A DNA stretch of 64,000 nucleotides, from contig NZ_ADFP01000051.1 in the NCBI RefSeq assembly GCF_000177335.1, forward strand, positions 1 through 64,000, read 5' to 3'. Made by a program: the position numbers and the translations under genes. The notes below the pieces were generated by a model. That model saw only the letters and a program-made list of their open reading frames with translations. It was not told where the DNA came from and ran no database searches. Numbering within the stretch: the first letter of the stretch is position 1; each line of letters starts with the position of its first letter. Origin of the DNA: Pyramidobacter piscolens W5455 (GTDB lineage Bacteria; Synergistota; Synergistia; Synergistales; Dethiosulfovibrionaceae). This document shows positions 51,605 to 60,766 of this stretch, piece by piece.

Positions 51605-52360
51605 ATGAATCCAGCGCTTTGCTCGATCATCATTCCAGCTTCGAAGGCGGAAAGGACGATCTCGCTCGCCCTCGACAGCCTGATCGCCCAAACCTGCCCC
51701 GATTGGCGCGCGTACGTCATCGTCGACGGGCCGGAAGGCAACGATGCGACATTAAAGATCGCCAACGGCTACGCAGCGCGCGACCCCCGTTTTGAAGTCC
51801 TGTGCAACCGGCGCAACCTCGGCGCCGCCGACTCCCGCAACCGCGGCGCCCGTGCCGCCAGGACCCCATGGATCGCTTTTCTCGACAGCGACGACGTCTT
51901 CCATCCCGACAAGCTCGAACGGCAGCTTGCCTTGGCGGAGCAAAAAGACGCTTCCTTCCTGTGCAGCGCCTACAACATGATTTCTTACCCGGCGCGGACG
52001 CTGTGCAAAGTGTCGCGGGTTCCCCCGCGGATCGCCCGCGGCGACCTGATCAAATGGAACTCCATCGGCTGCTCCACCGTCATGCTCCGCAGCGAACTGG
52101 CGCGAAAGTACCCCATGGACGCCCGCGCCATTCACGAAGATTACCTGTGCTGGCTCCAGTGCCTCCAAGAGTGCGACTGCTTTGCCTGCCAGGAATCGCT
52201 GACCGATACCCTGATCCTCCCCGGCTCCCGCAACCACAGCAAACTCCGCGCCGCCAGAGGCGTATGGGAAATTTATCGGCAACATCTGGGACTGAGCGCG
52301 CTCCGATCAATAGAGTACATGTGCGGATACGCGATCCGGGGATTCTTGAAATATATCTGA
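51605..52360 (+). CDS. Family 2 glycosyltransferase
   Basis: 251 aa GT-A fold: CSIIIPASKAERTISLALDSL, Asp in VIVDGPEG, and DSDDVFHPDKL (DXD motif). Start 51605 follows AAAGGACAG at 6 nt; the frame is open upstream without a better start. Transfers a sugar from a nucleotide donor in surface-glycan synthesis. Confidence 0.85.
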   Translation: MNPALCSIIIPASKAERTISLALDSLIAQTCPDWRAYVIVDGPEGNDATLKIANGYAARDPRFEVLCNRRNLGAADSRNRGARAARTPWIAFLDSDDVFHPDKLERQLALAEQKDASFLCSAYNMISYPARTLCKVSRVPPRIARGDLIKWNSIGCSTVMLRSELARKYPMDARAIHEDYLCWLQCLQECDCFACQESLTDTLILPGSRNHSKLRAARGVWEIYRQHLGLSALRSIEYMCGYAIRGFLKYI

Positions 52361-52449
52361 ATTCAGGGCGTCCCCGAACAGCCAGCGAGCTTTTTGCCTC
52401 CAGCGTGACCGGCGCCCTTTTTTTCGGACTCTCACGGCAGTAAATAAAA

Positions 52450-52494
52450 AAACGCCCGAGGCGAACGCATTGTGTACGTTCGCCTCGGGCGTTT
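52450..52494. terminator. Strong bidirectional terminator
   Basis: AAACGCCCGAGGCGAACG pairs with CGTTCGCCTCGGGCGTTT (18 bp), loop 9. Serves the glycosyltransferase (+) and the DUF2922/DUF1659 pair (-). Confidence 0.9.
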
Positions 52495-52576
52495 GTCATC
52501 ACGCGCGGAAAGAAAGACTCTCCGCCGCCTCTATTTTTATGGCGGCGTCCCGCGGAGCGCCGCTCTTGTTTTCGGT

Positions 52577-52792
52577 TTATTCGTTGTCCAGCAGCACCGT
52601 GGTGGTGCGCTCGGTCACTTCCGCCTTGAGAGCGCCGGTCAGCGCGTCGTCGAACGCCGTGCCGGCGCCGACGATGGCGTTCATGCAGCCGGTCACCGTC
52701 TCCGCGTTCAAATCGTCCTTCACATCGGACACCGAAATGGTGCGCTTGCCGCCGCTGGCCAGGCCGAATTTCATCGCAAGGGTCTTGGGCAT
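52577..52792 (-). CDS. DUF2922 small protein
   Basis: 71 aa. MPKTLAMKFGLASGGKRTIS start, KDDL and TTVLLDNE end, which fits DUF2922. A perfect AAAGGAGGTGA precedes the ATG at 52792. Function unknown; usually paired with DUF1659, as here. Confidence 0.8.
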   Translation of the reverse strand: MPKTLAMKFGLASGGKRTISVSDVKDDLNAETVTGCMNAIVGAGTAFDDALTGALKAEVTERTTTVLLDNE

Positions 52793-52831
52793 TCCCGTCA
52801 CCTCCTTTCGTTTTTCCCGTCACAAACCGCC

Positions 52832-53056
52832 TTATTCGGCGGAAACCACGTTCTCGTCAACGCGCAGCACTTCCAATACCGGATTGCTGATCACCGTGCC
52901 GATCGCGCCCGCCACGTCGAGCAGCGACTGCCCCTCGGCGCCTTCCCGGATCCCGGTCAGGGAGATGCTCTTTACCTTGTCGGCGCCGTTCTCCAGCGTG
53001 CCGGCCTTGGTTTTGATCCGCAGTTTGCAGTTCGCAAGAACAATCTGTGCAGCCAT
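52832..53056 (-). CDS. DUF1659 small protein
   Basis: 74 aa. AAQIVLANCKLRIKTKAG ... SLTGIREGAEGQSLLDVAGAIGTV, typical of DUF1659. A perfect AAAGGAGGTGA precedes ATG 53056. It is 39 bp upstream of the DUF2922 gene; the pair is a conserved two-gene unit of unknown function, often found in Firmicutes. Confidence 0.8.
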   Translation of the reverse strand: MAAQIVLANCKLRIKTKAGTLENGADKVKSISLTGIREGAEGQSLLDVAGAIGTVISNPVLEVLRVDENVVSAE

Positions 53057-53238
53057 CGTTCTCACCTCCTTTCCCGTCACATCATCAAGAGTGCTTTTTC
53101 ATCATCTTAAATACAACCAGTTTACCTTCCCCGAAAAGAATTTCCTCTTCTGCACTCCGCCGCTTCGCGCGACAGTGCGCCCGCGAAACAAACCAAACGG
53201 CAGACAGCGCGGCAACGCCCCCGACAAAACAGGATCCG

Positions 53239-53278
53239 GTGCAAACTGGCATTTTTCCGGAACCTTTCGTATAATGAG
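53239..53278 (+). promoter_or_regulatory. Promoter block of ABC exporter
   Basis: GTGCAAAC-TGGCAT (53247-53252), 17-bp spacer, TATAAT (53270-53275). About 200 nt before the permease start. Shares most of its sequence with the block at 51487-51524. Confidence 0.65.
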
Positions 53279-53359
53279 CACGTCGTGCCGCGTGCCGATT
53301 TAAGTAAGATCCCCTAAAGAGCCACGCAAGGAGAACCGTTTGCACCTGGCATATGAAGT

Positions 53360-53431
53360 CGCTATAAAAGCGGCTACGGAATCGCCGTCGCCCACAGTTA
53401 TGAGAACATCGCCAGTGCCATTAACACTTAA
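53360..53431 (+). pseudogene. Possible gene remnant before ABC permease
   Basis: The frame ending at TAA 53429 reads SRYKSGYGIAVAHSYENIASAINT with strongly codon-biased GCC wobble positions, like a true C-terminus, but a stop lies just upstream and no start exists. The GYGIAV...N pattern resembles the end of HAD-type hydrolases. A relic is the best guess. Confidence 0.25.
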
Positions 53432-53476
53432 AACTCCGAAAACTGTTAAATATCATGCCAAAACAAGGAGCGCCTC

Positions 53477-54244
53477 ATGCTTGAAAAATACAGAAAACAC
53501 CGTTTTCTCTTCGAGGAACTGGTGAAGCGCGATTTCAAGAAAAAATACAAACGAACCGTCCTCGGAATGGGATGGAGCATTCTTTCGCCGCTCGTGACCT
53601 TGCTGGTCATGCGTCTTGTTTTCACGCATTTTTTTGGACGCACCATGTCGCACTATACCACTTACCTATTCTGTGGCAACCTTGTCTTCGCCTACTTTAA
53701 CGAGTCCACAGCGCAGGGAATGACCTCGCTTCTTGACAATGCCGCAATTTTTACCAAGGTCAACATTCCCAAATATCTATTCATCCTCTCAAAAAACAGC
53801 CAGACCCTGATTAATTTCGGCTTAACCCTTATCGTTTTCTTTATTTTTTGCCTGATCGACCACATTACCTTCATGTGGAAATTTCTCTTTCTCCTCTATC
53901 CCGTCGCACTGCTAATGCTGTTCAATATCGGCATGGGGCTAGTGTTGTCGGCACTGTACGTTTTTTTCCGCGACATTCAATATCTGTGGTCGATTTTTTC
54001 CCAGCTACTCATGTACATGTCCGCCATCTTCTACAGCATCGACAGCTTCAGCCCTGCGTCACAACACGCGTTTCTGCTCAATCCGGTTTATCTTTTCATT
54101 CGCTATTTCAGAAAAATCGTCATCGAAGCCGCCGTCCCCAGCTTCGCTTTCCATCTGCTGATGGCGTTCGACGTTGCCGTCGTCCTTCTTCTCGGCTGCT
54201 GGATGTATCGAAAATACAACACCGAATTCCTTTATTACGTATAG
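53477..54244 (+). CDS. Polysaccharide ABC transporter permease (Wzm/TagG type)
   Basis: 255 aa, ABC2-type membrane protein with about six membrane helices. N-terminal RDFKKKYKRTVLGMGWSIL (amphipathic, typical of Wzm/TagG/KpsM) and C-terminal LNPVYLFIRYFRKIV. AAGGAGC precedes the ATG. With the next gene it exports an undecaprenyl-linked glycan. Confidence 0.9.
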   Translation: MLEKYRKHRFLFEELVKRDFKKKYKRTVLGMGWSILSPLVTLLVMRLVFTHFFGRTMSHYTTYLFCGNLVFAYFNESTAQGMTSLLDNAAIFTKVNIPKYLFILSKNSQTLINFGLTLIVFFIFCLIDHITFMWKFLFLLYPVALLMLFNIGMGLVLSALYVFFRDIQYLWSIFSQLLMYMSAIFYSIDSFSPASQHAFLLNPVYLFIRYFRKIVIEAAVPSFAFHLLMAFDVAVVLLLGCWMYRKYNTEFLYYV

Positions 54245-54256
54245 TGGGTGATCGCT

Positions 54257-55006
54257 ATGTCTGTCATCGAATTAAAGGACGTTTCGATTCGTTACAAAAC
54301 CGGAGATTTCAAAGCGATCGGCCTGAAAGATTACGTGATCCGAAAAATCAAAAAGGACTATCATGTGCAGGAATTCTGGGCCGACTGGCACATCACCTTC
54401 TCGCTTGAAAAAGGCGACATGCTCGGCATTATCGGCACAAACGGCGCTGGCAAATCGACCCTGCTCAAAGCCATTTCCGGCATTATGAAACCCACTGAAG
54501 GCACTGTATACTGTCAAGGCAATATCTCCGCGTTATTGGAACTTGCCAGCGGTTTCGACGAAGAACTGACCGTGCGTGAAAACACCTACCTTCGCGGCGC
54601 CATGCTAGGTTATACCCGCGGCTTTATGAACGACAAATACGACGAAATCATTGCTTTCGCCGAATTGACAGAATTTCATGATCGTCCGTTCAAGCAGCTT
54701 TCGTCAGGCATGAAATCACGTCTGGCCTTCGCCATTGCCTCACTCGTCAATCCCGACATCCTAATCCTTGACGAAGTCCTTTCCGTCGGCGATGGCGCCT
54801 TCCGCAAACGTAGCGAAAAAAAAATGATGGAAATTATCCGTGGCGGCGCCACGACCCTCCTGGTGTCCCATTCGCTCGAACAGGTCCGCGTCCTGTGCAA
54901 CAAAGTTTTATGGCTGCACAAGGGAAAACAAATCGAGTTTGGAGAACAGGTGAATGACATCTGCGCACGCTACCAAGATTTTCTCGACAAAAAGCTTCAG
55001 CTGTAA
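54257..55006 (+). CDS. Polysaccharide ABC transporter ATPase (Wzt/TagH type)
   Basis: 249 aa. Walker A GTNGAGKSTLLK, signature LSSGMKSRLAFAIA, Walker B PDILILDEVLSVGD, His switch LLVSHS. No C-terminal carbohydrate-binding extension, so closer to KpsT/short Wzt. Start 54257 is 12 nt after the permease stop; a GTG at 54248 is possible. Confidence 0.92.
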   Translation: MSVIELKDVSIRYKTGDFKAIGLKDYVIRKIKKDYHVQEFWADWHITFSLEKGDMLGIIGTNGAGKSTLLKAISGIMKPTEGTVYCQGNISALLELASGFDEELTVRENTYLRGAMLGYTRGFMNDKYDEIIAFAELTEFHDRPFKQLSSGMKSRLAFAIASLVNPDILILDEVLSVGDGAFRKRSEKKMMEIIRGGATTLLVSHSLEQVRVLCNKVLWLHKGKQIEFGEQVNDICARYQDFLDKKLQL

Positions 55007-55017
55007 TTGTCAATAAG

Positions 55018-55058
55018 CAAGGCGCTTCCCCGAAAATGCCTATCGGGGAAGCGCCTTG
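55018..55058. terminator. Convergent terminator, exporter/rfbB
   Basis: CAAGGCGCTTCCCCGA pairs with TCGGGGAAGCGCCTTG (16 bp, loop about 9). Ends both converging units. Confidence 0.85.
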
Positions 55059-55084
55059 TTTGCGTTGAACGTTTTCAGCGTTCC

Positions 55085-56095
55085 TCATACCATCTTGGCA
55101 TAGTAATTCCGATATTCGCCGCTGATGATGTGCCGCCACCATTCCTTGTGCGACAGATACCACCGTACGGTTCTGCGAATCCCCTCGTCGAACGTCGTTT
55201 CCGGCAGCCAGCCCAATTCCGCGTGGATTTTGGCCGGATCGATCGCGTAGCGCAGATCGTGCCCCGGACGGTCGGTCACGAAGCGGATCAGGCTTTCCGG
55301 CTTGTCAAGTTCTTTGAGGATCGTTTTCACAACCTGCAGATTCGTCCGTTCGTTATGTCCGCCGATGTTGTAAATCTCTCCCCCGCGCCCCCGGCGCACG
55401 ATCAGGTCGATGGCCGCGCAGTGATCTTCCACGTACAGCCAGTCGCGCACGTTCTCGCCTTTGCCGTACACCGGCAGCGGTTTGTCCGCCAGCGCGTTGG
55501 CGATCATCAGCGGGATCAATTTCTCGGGGAACTGATACGGGCCGTAATTGTTGGAACAGCGCGAGATCGTGACCGGCAGTCCAAACGTGCGGCAGTAAGC
55601 AAGCACAAGCAGATCGGACGACGCCTTGGACGCCGAATAGGGGCTCGACGCGTGCAGAGGCGTGCGTTCCGTAAAAAACAGATCGGGACGGTCGAGCGGC
55701 AGATCGCCATAGACCTCGTCGGTCGAAACCTGATGAAAGCGGGCGATCCCATACTTGCGGCACGCATCCATCAGCACTCCGGTTCCGAGCACGTTCGTGC
55801 GCAAAAACAGCCCCGGGTCAAGGATCGAGCGGTCGACGTGGCTTTCGGCGGCAAAGTTGACGATAACGTCGGGCCGATATCTTTCGAACAGCGCCTCAAC
55901 CTGCCCGCGGTCGGCAATATCGCCCTTGACAAACGAAAAGCGCGGATCGCCGGCCGCTTTCGCCAACGTTTCCATGTTGCCGGCGTAAGTCAGAGCGTCG
56001 AAACAGACAACCCGATCCCCGGGATATTTGTGCAGCAGATAATAGACGAAATTGGCGCCGATAAAACCAGCGCCGCCGGTGACAACGATCTTCAT
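55085..56095 (-). CDS. rfbB: dTDP-glucose 4,6-dehydratase
   Basis: 336 aa extended [21 protein letters not shown] site, catalytic [18 protein letters not shown] (Tyr-x3-Lys). Second step towards dTDP-rhamnose or another dTDP-deoxysugar. Paired with rfbA upstream; rfbC and rfbD are not in the window, so the final sugar is open. Confidence 0.95.
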   Translation of the reverse strand: MKIVVTGGAGFIGANFVYYLLHKYPGDRVVCFDALTYAGNMETLAKAAGDPRFSFVKGDIADRGQVEALFERYRPDVIVNFAAESHVDRSILDPGLFLRTNVLGTGVLMDACRKYGIARFHQVSTDEVYGDLPLDRPDLFFTERTPLHASSPYSASKASSDLLVLAYCRTFGLPVTISRCSNNYGPYQFPEKLIPLMIANALADKPLPVYGKGENVRDWLYVEDHCAAIDLIVRRGRGGEIYNIGGHNERTNLQVVKTILKELDKPESLIRFVTDRPGHDLRYAIDPAKIHAELGWLPETTFDEGIRRTVRWYLSHKEWWRHIISGEYRNYYAKMV

Positions 56096-56137
56096 TTTAA
56101 GCGCCTCCGAGTGCGGTATGATGTCAGTGACCAGAGT

Positions 56138-57022
56138 TTACTTCCCGTAGATGAATTTCCCCTCGGCGACAGCCTTCAGGTGGGCCCCATAGGGCGACTT
56201 GCCGTAAAGTTTTGCCGATTCAAGGAGCTTCTCGCGCGCGATCCAGCCGTTGATATAAGCGATCTCCTCCACGGCGGAGATCTGCACGCCCTGCGACCGT
56301 TCGACGACGCGCACGAATTCCGAAGCCTGCGACAGAGCCTCCACGGTGCCCGTGTCCAGCCAGGCGTAACCACGCCCGAGCGTGACGACCTCAAGCGCGT
56401 CTTTTTCAAGATAGAGCCGGTTGAGATCGGTGATTTCCAACTCGCCGCGCGGCGAAGGCTTCACCTGCTTCGCCAGCTCGCAGACGGATGCGTCGTAAAA
56501 ATAGAGCCCGGTCACGCAGTAGTTCGACTTCGGGTGCCGCGGTTTTTCTTCCAGAGAGATCGCTTTCCCCTGCGCGTCAAATTCCACCACGCCGAAACGC
56601 CAGGGATCGTCCACATAATATCCGAACACCGTGGCGCCTTCCGTCCGGGAAGCGGCGGTGCGCAAAAGCCGCCCCAAGCCGCTGCCATAGAAGATATTGT
56701 CCCCCAGGATCATGGCGCAGCCCTGTCCGCCGATAAACTTTTCGCCGATGATGAACGCTTGGGCAAGACCGTCGGGAGAAGGCTGGACGGCGTAGGACAA
56801 CGAGATGCCGAACGCCGAACCGTCGCCAAGAAGACGTTCGAAGTTGGGCAGGTCCACGGGAGTGGAGATGATCAGGATATCGCGAATGCCGGCCAACATG
56901 AGCGTTGAAAGCGGATAATAGATCATCGGCTTGTCGTAGATCGGCAAAAGCTGCTTGGAAGTGACGCGGGTCAGCGGATACAAGCGCGTGCCGGAACCTC
57001 CGGCCAGGATGATTCCTTTCAT
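56138..57022 (-). CDS. rfbA: Glucose-1-phosphate thymidylyltransferase
   Basis: 294 aa, normal RmlA length. [37 protein letters not shown] at the N-terminus (nucleotide-binding GGxGTRLxPxT), [20 protein letters not shown]. Makes dTDP-glucose for the next gene rfbB, 42 bp downstream. Confidence 0.95.
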   Translation of the reverse strand: MKGIILAGGSGTRLYPLTRVTSKQLLPIYDKPMIYYPLSTLMLAGIRDILIISTPVDLPNFERLLGDGSAFGISLSYAVQPSPDGLAQAFIIGEKFIGGQGCAMILGDNIFYGSGLGRLLRTAASRTEGATVFGYYVDDPWRFGVVEFDAQGKAISLEEKPRHPKSNYCVTGLYFYDASVCELAKQVKPSPRGELEITDLNRLYLEKDALEVVTLGRGYAWLDTGTVEALSQASEFVRVVERSQGVQISAVEEIAYINGWIAREKLLESAKLYGKSPYGAHLKAVAEGKFIYGK

Positions 57023-57235
57023 GGGAGAAAGCTCCTTTGGCTTGAGTTATACAATGCGAAGTCATCATTCGATAAATATTCTGCAACGTCGCGACTAGCG
57101 AGCGCTCCTTGGCGCAAGGGCAAAGAACTGGAATAAAAAAGCGCGGCGCTGTACAATTGCAAACGCGGCACCGGTCCCGCCAACGACCGTTCGTTTTTGT
57201 CCAGCGCCGCAACAACGACAGAAAGGGGCTCCCTC

Positions 57236-58192
57236 ATGAGCAACCCGACGATCTCTCTTATTGTGCTGTCATACAACAATTCCCAATATATCCGCGGCAT
57301 GATCGATTCGATCATCGATCAGGACTACCGCGAAATAGAACTCGTTATCAGCGACGACGGTTCCAAAGATTTTTCGGCTCGGGGCATCGAGACATACATC
57401 GCCCGCCGCTCGCCCGCAAGATCCGCAAAGACGCGCGTCAACCACAACACGACCAATCTGGGCATTGTAAAAAACGTCGAGATCGCGCTAAAACTGTGCT
57501 CGGGCAAATACGTCATGACCTTGGCCGCGGACGATGAACTGTACAGCAGCGATACGATATCCCGTCTTGTAAGCGAATTTGAAAAATTCGACGACGACGT
57601 CGGCGTTCTCGCGTCGCAGTCCGTGATGTGCGAAGAAGATCTGCGCGTCACGGACAGACTGTTTACGGAAAAACGCTTCGCGGAAGTCATAAACTCCGAC
57701 GACCTGCCGCTCTTGTTCTCGGAATTGTCCTTACAATGTTTCATCGCCGCGCCGGCAGTCGTCTTCAGGCGTTCCGCGCTCGTCAAAATCGGCACGTTGG
57801 CGGATAAATATACAATGATAGAGGACTGGCCGGCCTATCTGCGCTTGGCGCGGGCGGGAGTCCGGTTCAAATACAGGGACATTCTGTCCGTAAAACACAG
57901 GGAGGGCGGCATTTCGCACGGGAACTCAAATAATACGTTCTCGGCGTACAAAAAATACCGACGCGACTTCATCACGCTCTACGAGAATGAAATCATCCCA
58001 TATTTAAACCTGCTGCCTCAAGAAAAAGCCGCGGAAGCAATGAGAAATTACCACGCGCACAAGCTCCACTACAAATACGTCAGGTACGAAAACATTTTGT
58101 ACGTTTTGGGCATCCGAAAAGTCATACTTCCCCCCTTGCGGTGGATCCTGCATTTCGTCGCCCGTTTTTCGACTCGGACAAAGCAGCCCTGA
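57236..58192 (+). CDS. Family 2 glycosyltransferase
   Basis: 318 aa. SLIVLSYNNSQYIRGMIDSI ... VISDDGSKDF, DXD-like AADDELY. Start 57236 follows AAAGGGG; an upstream in-frame extension lacks an SD. A clear paralogue of the glycosyltransferase at 62677-63861 over the catalytic domain, but without its C-terminal membrane helices. Confidence 0.87.
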   Translation: MSNPTISLIVLSYNNSQYIRGMIDSIIDQDYREIELVISDDGSKDFSARGIETYIARRSPARSAKTRVNHNTTNLGIVKNVEIALKLCSGKYVMTLAADDELYSSDTISRLVSEFEKFDDDVGVLASQSVMCEEDLRVTDRLFTEKRFAEVINSDDLPLLFSELSLQCFIAAPAVVFRRSALVKIGTLADKYTMIEDWPAYLRLARAGVRFKYRDILSVKHREGGISHGNSNNTFSAYKKYRRDFITLYENEIIPYLNLLPQEKAAEAMRNYHAHKLHYKYVRYENILYVLGIRKVILPPLRWILHFVARFSTRTKQP

Positions 58193-58235
58193 CCGTCATT
58201 CACTCAGTGGCGCCATAAACCTATTTCTTTTTTCT

Positions 58236-58284
58236 AAAGAGCGTCTTTTCCTTGCGTCATACAGAGAAAAGAGCTCTTTTTTAT
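58236..58284. terminator. Convergent terminator
   Basis: AAGAGCGTCTTTTC pairs with GAAAAGAGCTCTT, one bulge, followed by T-runs on both strands. It separates the + strand glycosyltransferase from the minus-strand phosphonate operon. Confidence 0.7.
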
Positions 58285-58303
58285 TTTGGCGCAAAAAACG
58301 GAG

Positions 58304-59440
58304 CTACAGCACCTCGCGGAGGATTGCCAGCGCGTCGTCCCGTGAAAACGCGACGGGATTGTTGTCCATCCGCCCGGCGGTAAAAGCGTGATCGCACAGC
58401 ATTTCAAGAGCATCCGCTTTCACGCCGAAAGAAGAAAGACGCAAAGGACGAAATTGCGCGCACACGCCGTCTAGCCACGCCTGAACCCCGCCGTAAGGCG
58501 CAAACAGATCGAAGAGCTCCGCGTCGTCGGGGAAATGCCCCGCGTTTCTCCGCGCCACGGCGCCCAGCGTCATGGCCGCCGCCAATCCATGGGGGACATT
58601 GAAGAACATCGTCAGCGGATACGAAAGCGAATGACACGCCGTCGTCCGCGTCTGCGAAAAAGCCAGCCCCGCCAGCACTGACGCGCAGCAGAGTTTTTCG
58701 CGTAATTTCATATCCTGCGGCCGCGCAAGCAACGGTTCGAGAGAACCGAGGATCATCCCGATCGACTGCGACGCCAGCGCCCGCACCAGCGGAGAAGTGC
58801 GCTTTGACCAGTACGCCTCGACGGCATGCGACAGCGCGTCGAGCCCCGTGCTCAAAGTGACCGGAGGAGAAAGCGTCAACGTCAGTTCCGGCACGATGTA
58901 TGCCGCCCGCGGTTTGAGCATCGGCGCGTCGACCGAATACTTTTTCTTTTCATCGAGATCCCAGATCGTCCCCCACTGCGTGAGTTCCGACCCCGTTCCC
59001 GCAGTGGTCGGGATCGCGACGATCGGAAGAAACGAATCGCGAAGGCGATAGCTGTGCCGCCGAACGCCCTCGACGATCTGCGCTTCGTCAGGGATCGATT
59101 CGGGATCGTAAAAAGCGCTGATGCCTTTGGCAAGATCGATGATGCTGCCGCCTCCGAGCGCGGCAATACCGTCGATCGGCTCGCCGGCGAACTTCAACAG
59201 CGCTTCGCAGATATCTTTCGGCGTCGGATTATTCGCCGACGCGGTTACAACGTTCACGACGGCGCGCTCCCGCATCGCCTCGATGAGCGGCGCCAGCCTC
59301 CAACGCTCCAACGCCGACGGACTTGCCAAAAAGAGGATACGCGAACAGGGAAGAGCCGAAAGTCTGTCTTTCAGCTCTTCCTTGTTCATAAACGCCACGG
59401 CGGCGGCGCACAGCGGATCGAAAAGAGCCTGTCCAGCCAT
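58304..59440 (-). CDS. Iron-type alcohol dehydrogenase, likely phosphonoacetaldehyde reductase
   Basis: 378 aa group III/Fe-ADH fold. NAD site ALGGGSIIDLAKG, IPTTAGTGSELTQW, His metal ligands GLDALSHAVEAYW, ACHSLSYPL and FNVPHGLAAAM. In this operon it most likely reduces phosphonoacetaldehyde to 2-hydroxyethylphosphonate, as PhpC does. Start 59440 (MAGQALFD); the TTG at 59452 or an ATG at 59389 are alternatives. Substrate is inferred from context. Confidence 0.85.
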   Translation of the reverse strand: MAGQALFDPLCAAAVAFMNKEELKDRLSALPCSRILFLASPSALERWRLAPLIEAMRERAVVNVVTASANNPTPKDICEALLKFAGEPIDGIAALGGGSIIDLAKGISAFYDPESIPDEAQIVEGVRRHSYRLRDSFLPIVAIPTTAGTGSELTQWGTIWDLDEKKKYSVDAPMLKPRAAYIVPELTLTLSPPVTLSTGLDALSHAVEAYWSKRTSPLVRALASQSIGMILGSLEPLLARPQDMKLREKLCCASVLAGLAFSQTRTTACHSLSYPLTMFFNVPHGLAAAMTLGAVARRNAGHFPDDAELFDLFAPYGGVQAWLDGVCAQFRPLRLSSFGVKADALEMLCDHAFTAGRMDNNPVAFSRDDALAILREVL

Positions 59441-59452
59441 TTTCGCGAGCAA

Positions 59453-60748
59453 TCACTGCTGCGGGATCAGCGTCAGGATCTCCTTGATGGAGATGCAGTT
59501 GTCGTCCACTTCCTTGCAGCGGTGCGCTTCAAGAATCATCTCGGCCGTTTTCTGCATGGCTTTGAAACTGCTGCGGATCAGGTGATTGGCATAAATGACG
59601 ATATTGACGCCGCGTTTGGCGAATTCCTCTTCCGTAACGGCGTTGAAGGAAGTCGGGACGACGATCAAAGGCGTCGTTCCGTCTTTCTCGCGGAACTTGG
59701 CGCAGAATTCGAAGATCTCGTCAGGAGCTTTTTTGCGCGAGTGGATCATAATTCCGTCGGCACCGGCGGCGACGAATGCAAAAGCTCTCCGCAGGGCGTC
59801 TTCCATGCCCTGCTCGAGGATCAGACTCTCGATCCTAGCGATGATCATGAAGTCCTTGGTCCGCAAAGCCTTTTTGCCGGCGGCGATTTTGGCGCTGAAA
59901 TTCTCGATGCTGTCCTGCGTCTGTTTGACTTCGGTGCCGAAAAGCGAATTTTTTTTCAGCCCCACTTTATCCTCGATGATGATCGCCGAAACGCCCATGC
60001 GCTCAAGCGTGCGCACGTTGTAGACGAAATGTTCCGTCTTGCCGCCGGTATCACCGTCAAGGATGATCGGCTTGGTCGTCACTTCCATGATCTCGTCGAT
60101 CGTCTGCAGGCGCGAGGTCATATCGACCAGTTCGATATCCGGCTTGCCCTTGGCGGTCGAATCGCAGAGACTGGATACCCACATCGCGTCAAACTGGCGC
60201 GCCTGTCCGTTTTCGACCACGCATGTCTTCTCGACGATCAGTCCCGTGATGCCGTTATGCGCTTCGAGAACCGACACGGGCTTTTTGATGGCAAGCAGTT
60301 TCTTCAGACGGCTGCGGCGCACGTCAGGCAGCGAAAGCGTCTCGCGAACACTGGAATCGAGCAGCTTGTGACTTTCGTCGTCGGAATAAGGATACTCGAC
60401 AAGTTCGCCTCCGTACTCTCCAAGCAGAGCGATGACTTCCTCTCGGATTGGCTTCTGCGCCCCCTCCAGCCAATCGTCGCCATGCACGACGTAATCAGGG
60501 CGCAGCCTGCGGACGTTCTCGGCATAGCTCAGAGAATCCTGCGGAACGACTTCACTGACTCCCTTCAGATTTTCAATAATCGACTTGCGTTCCTCGTAAG
60601 GCAGCAGCGGATAACGGCGATAACTGGCAACCGCCGTGTCGGTAAGCACGCCGGCGGTCACGCGCCCCAACTGGGCCGCTCTTTCTAAGATCCTGATGTG
60701 ACCGCCATGAATAACATCGGTACCAAAACAGATATAAACGCTTTTCAT
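59453..60748 (-). CDS. aepX: PEP phosphomutase fused to cytidylyltransferase domain
   Basis: 431 aa, two domains. Residues 1-140: nucleotidyltransferase of the TagD/GCT type with HGGH at 14-17 (HxGH). Residues about 145-431: PEP mutase of the isocitrate-lyase superfamily with the diagnostic EDKVGLKKNS (EDKxxxxxNS), substrate/Mg residues in LDGDTGG, ARIESL. It forms the C-P bond of phosphonopyruvate, the committed step of phosphonate biosynthesis. Start ATG 60748 has AAAGGGCG 12 nt upstream; GTG 60760 is possible. Confidence 0.93.
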   Translation of the reverse strand: MKSVYICFGTDVIHGGHIRILERAAQLGRVTAGVLTDTAVASYRRYPLLPYEERKSIIENLKGVSEVVPQDSLSYAENVRRLRPDYVVHGDDWLEGAQKPIREEVIALLGEYGGELVEYPYSDDESHKLLDSSVRETLSLPDVRRSRLKKLLAIKKPVSVLEAHNGITGLIVEKTCVVENGQARQFDAMWVSSLCDSTAKGKPDIELVDMTSRLQTIDEIMEVTTKPIILDGDTGGKTEHFVYNVRTLERMGVSAIIIEDKVGLKKNSLFGTEVKQTQDSIENFSAKIAAGKKALRTKDFMIIARIESLILEQGMEDALRRAFAFVAAGADGIMIHSRKKAPDEIFEFCAKFREKDGTTPLIVVPTSFNAVTEEEFAKRGVNIVIYANHLIRSSFKAMQKTAEMILEAHRCKEVDDNCISIKEILTLIPQQ

Positions 60749-60766
60749 CGAAGGATACACGCCCTT

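Larger units (their letters stand above)
53057..53476. other. Control region between DUF1659 and ABC exporter
   Basis: 420 bp. Carries the promoter of the DUF pair (minus) and the + strand promoter block at 53239-53278. A 61-codon frame from TTG 53340 (SD AAGGAG) overlaps the start of the permease; a gene-like tail also lies at 53360-53431. No established gene. Confidence 0.5.
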
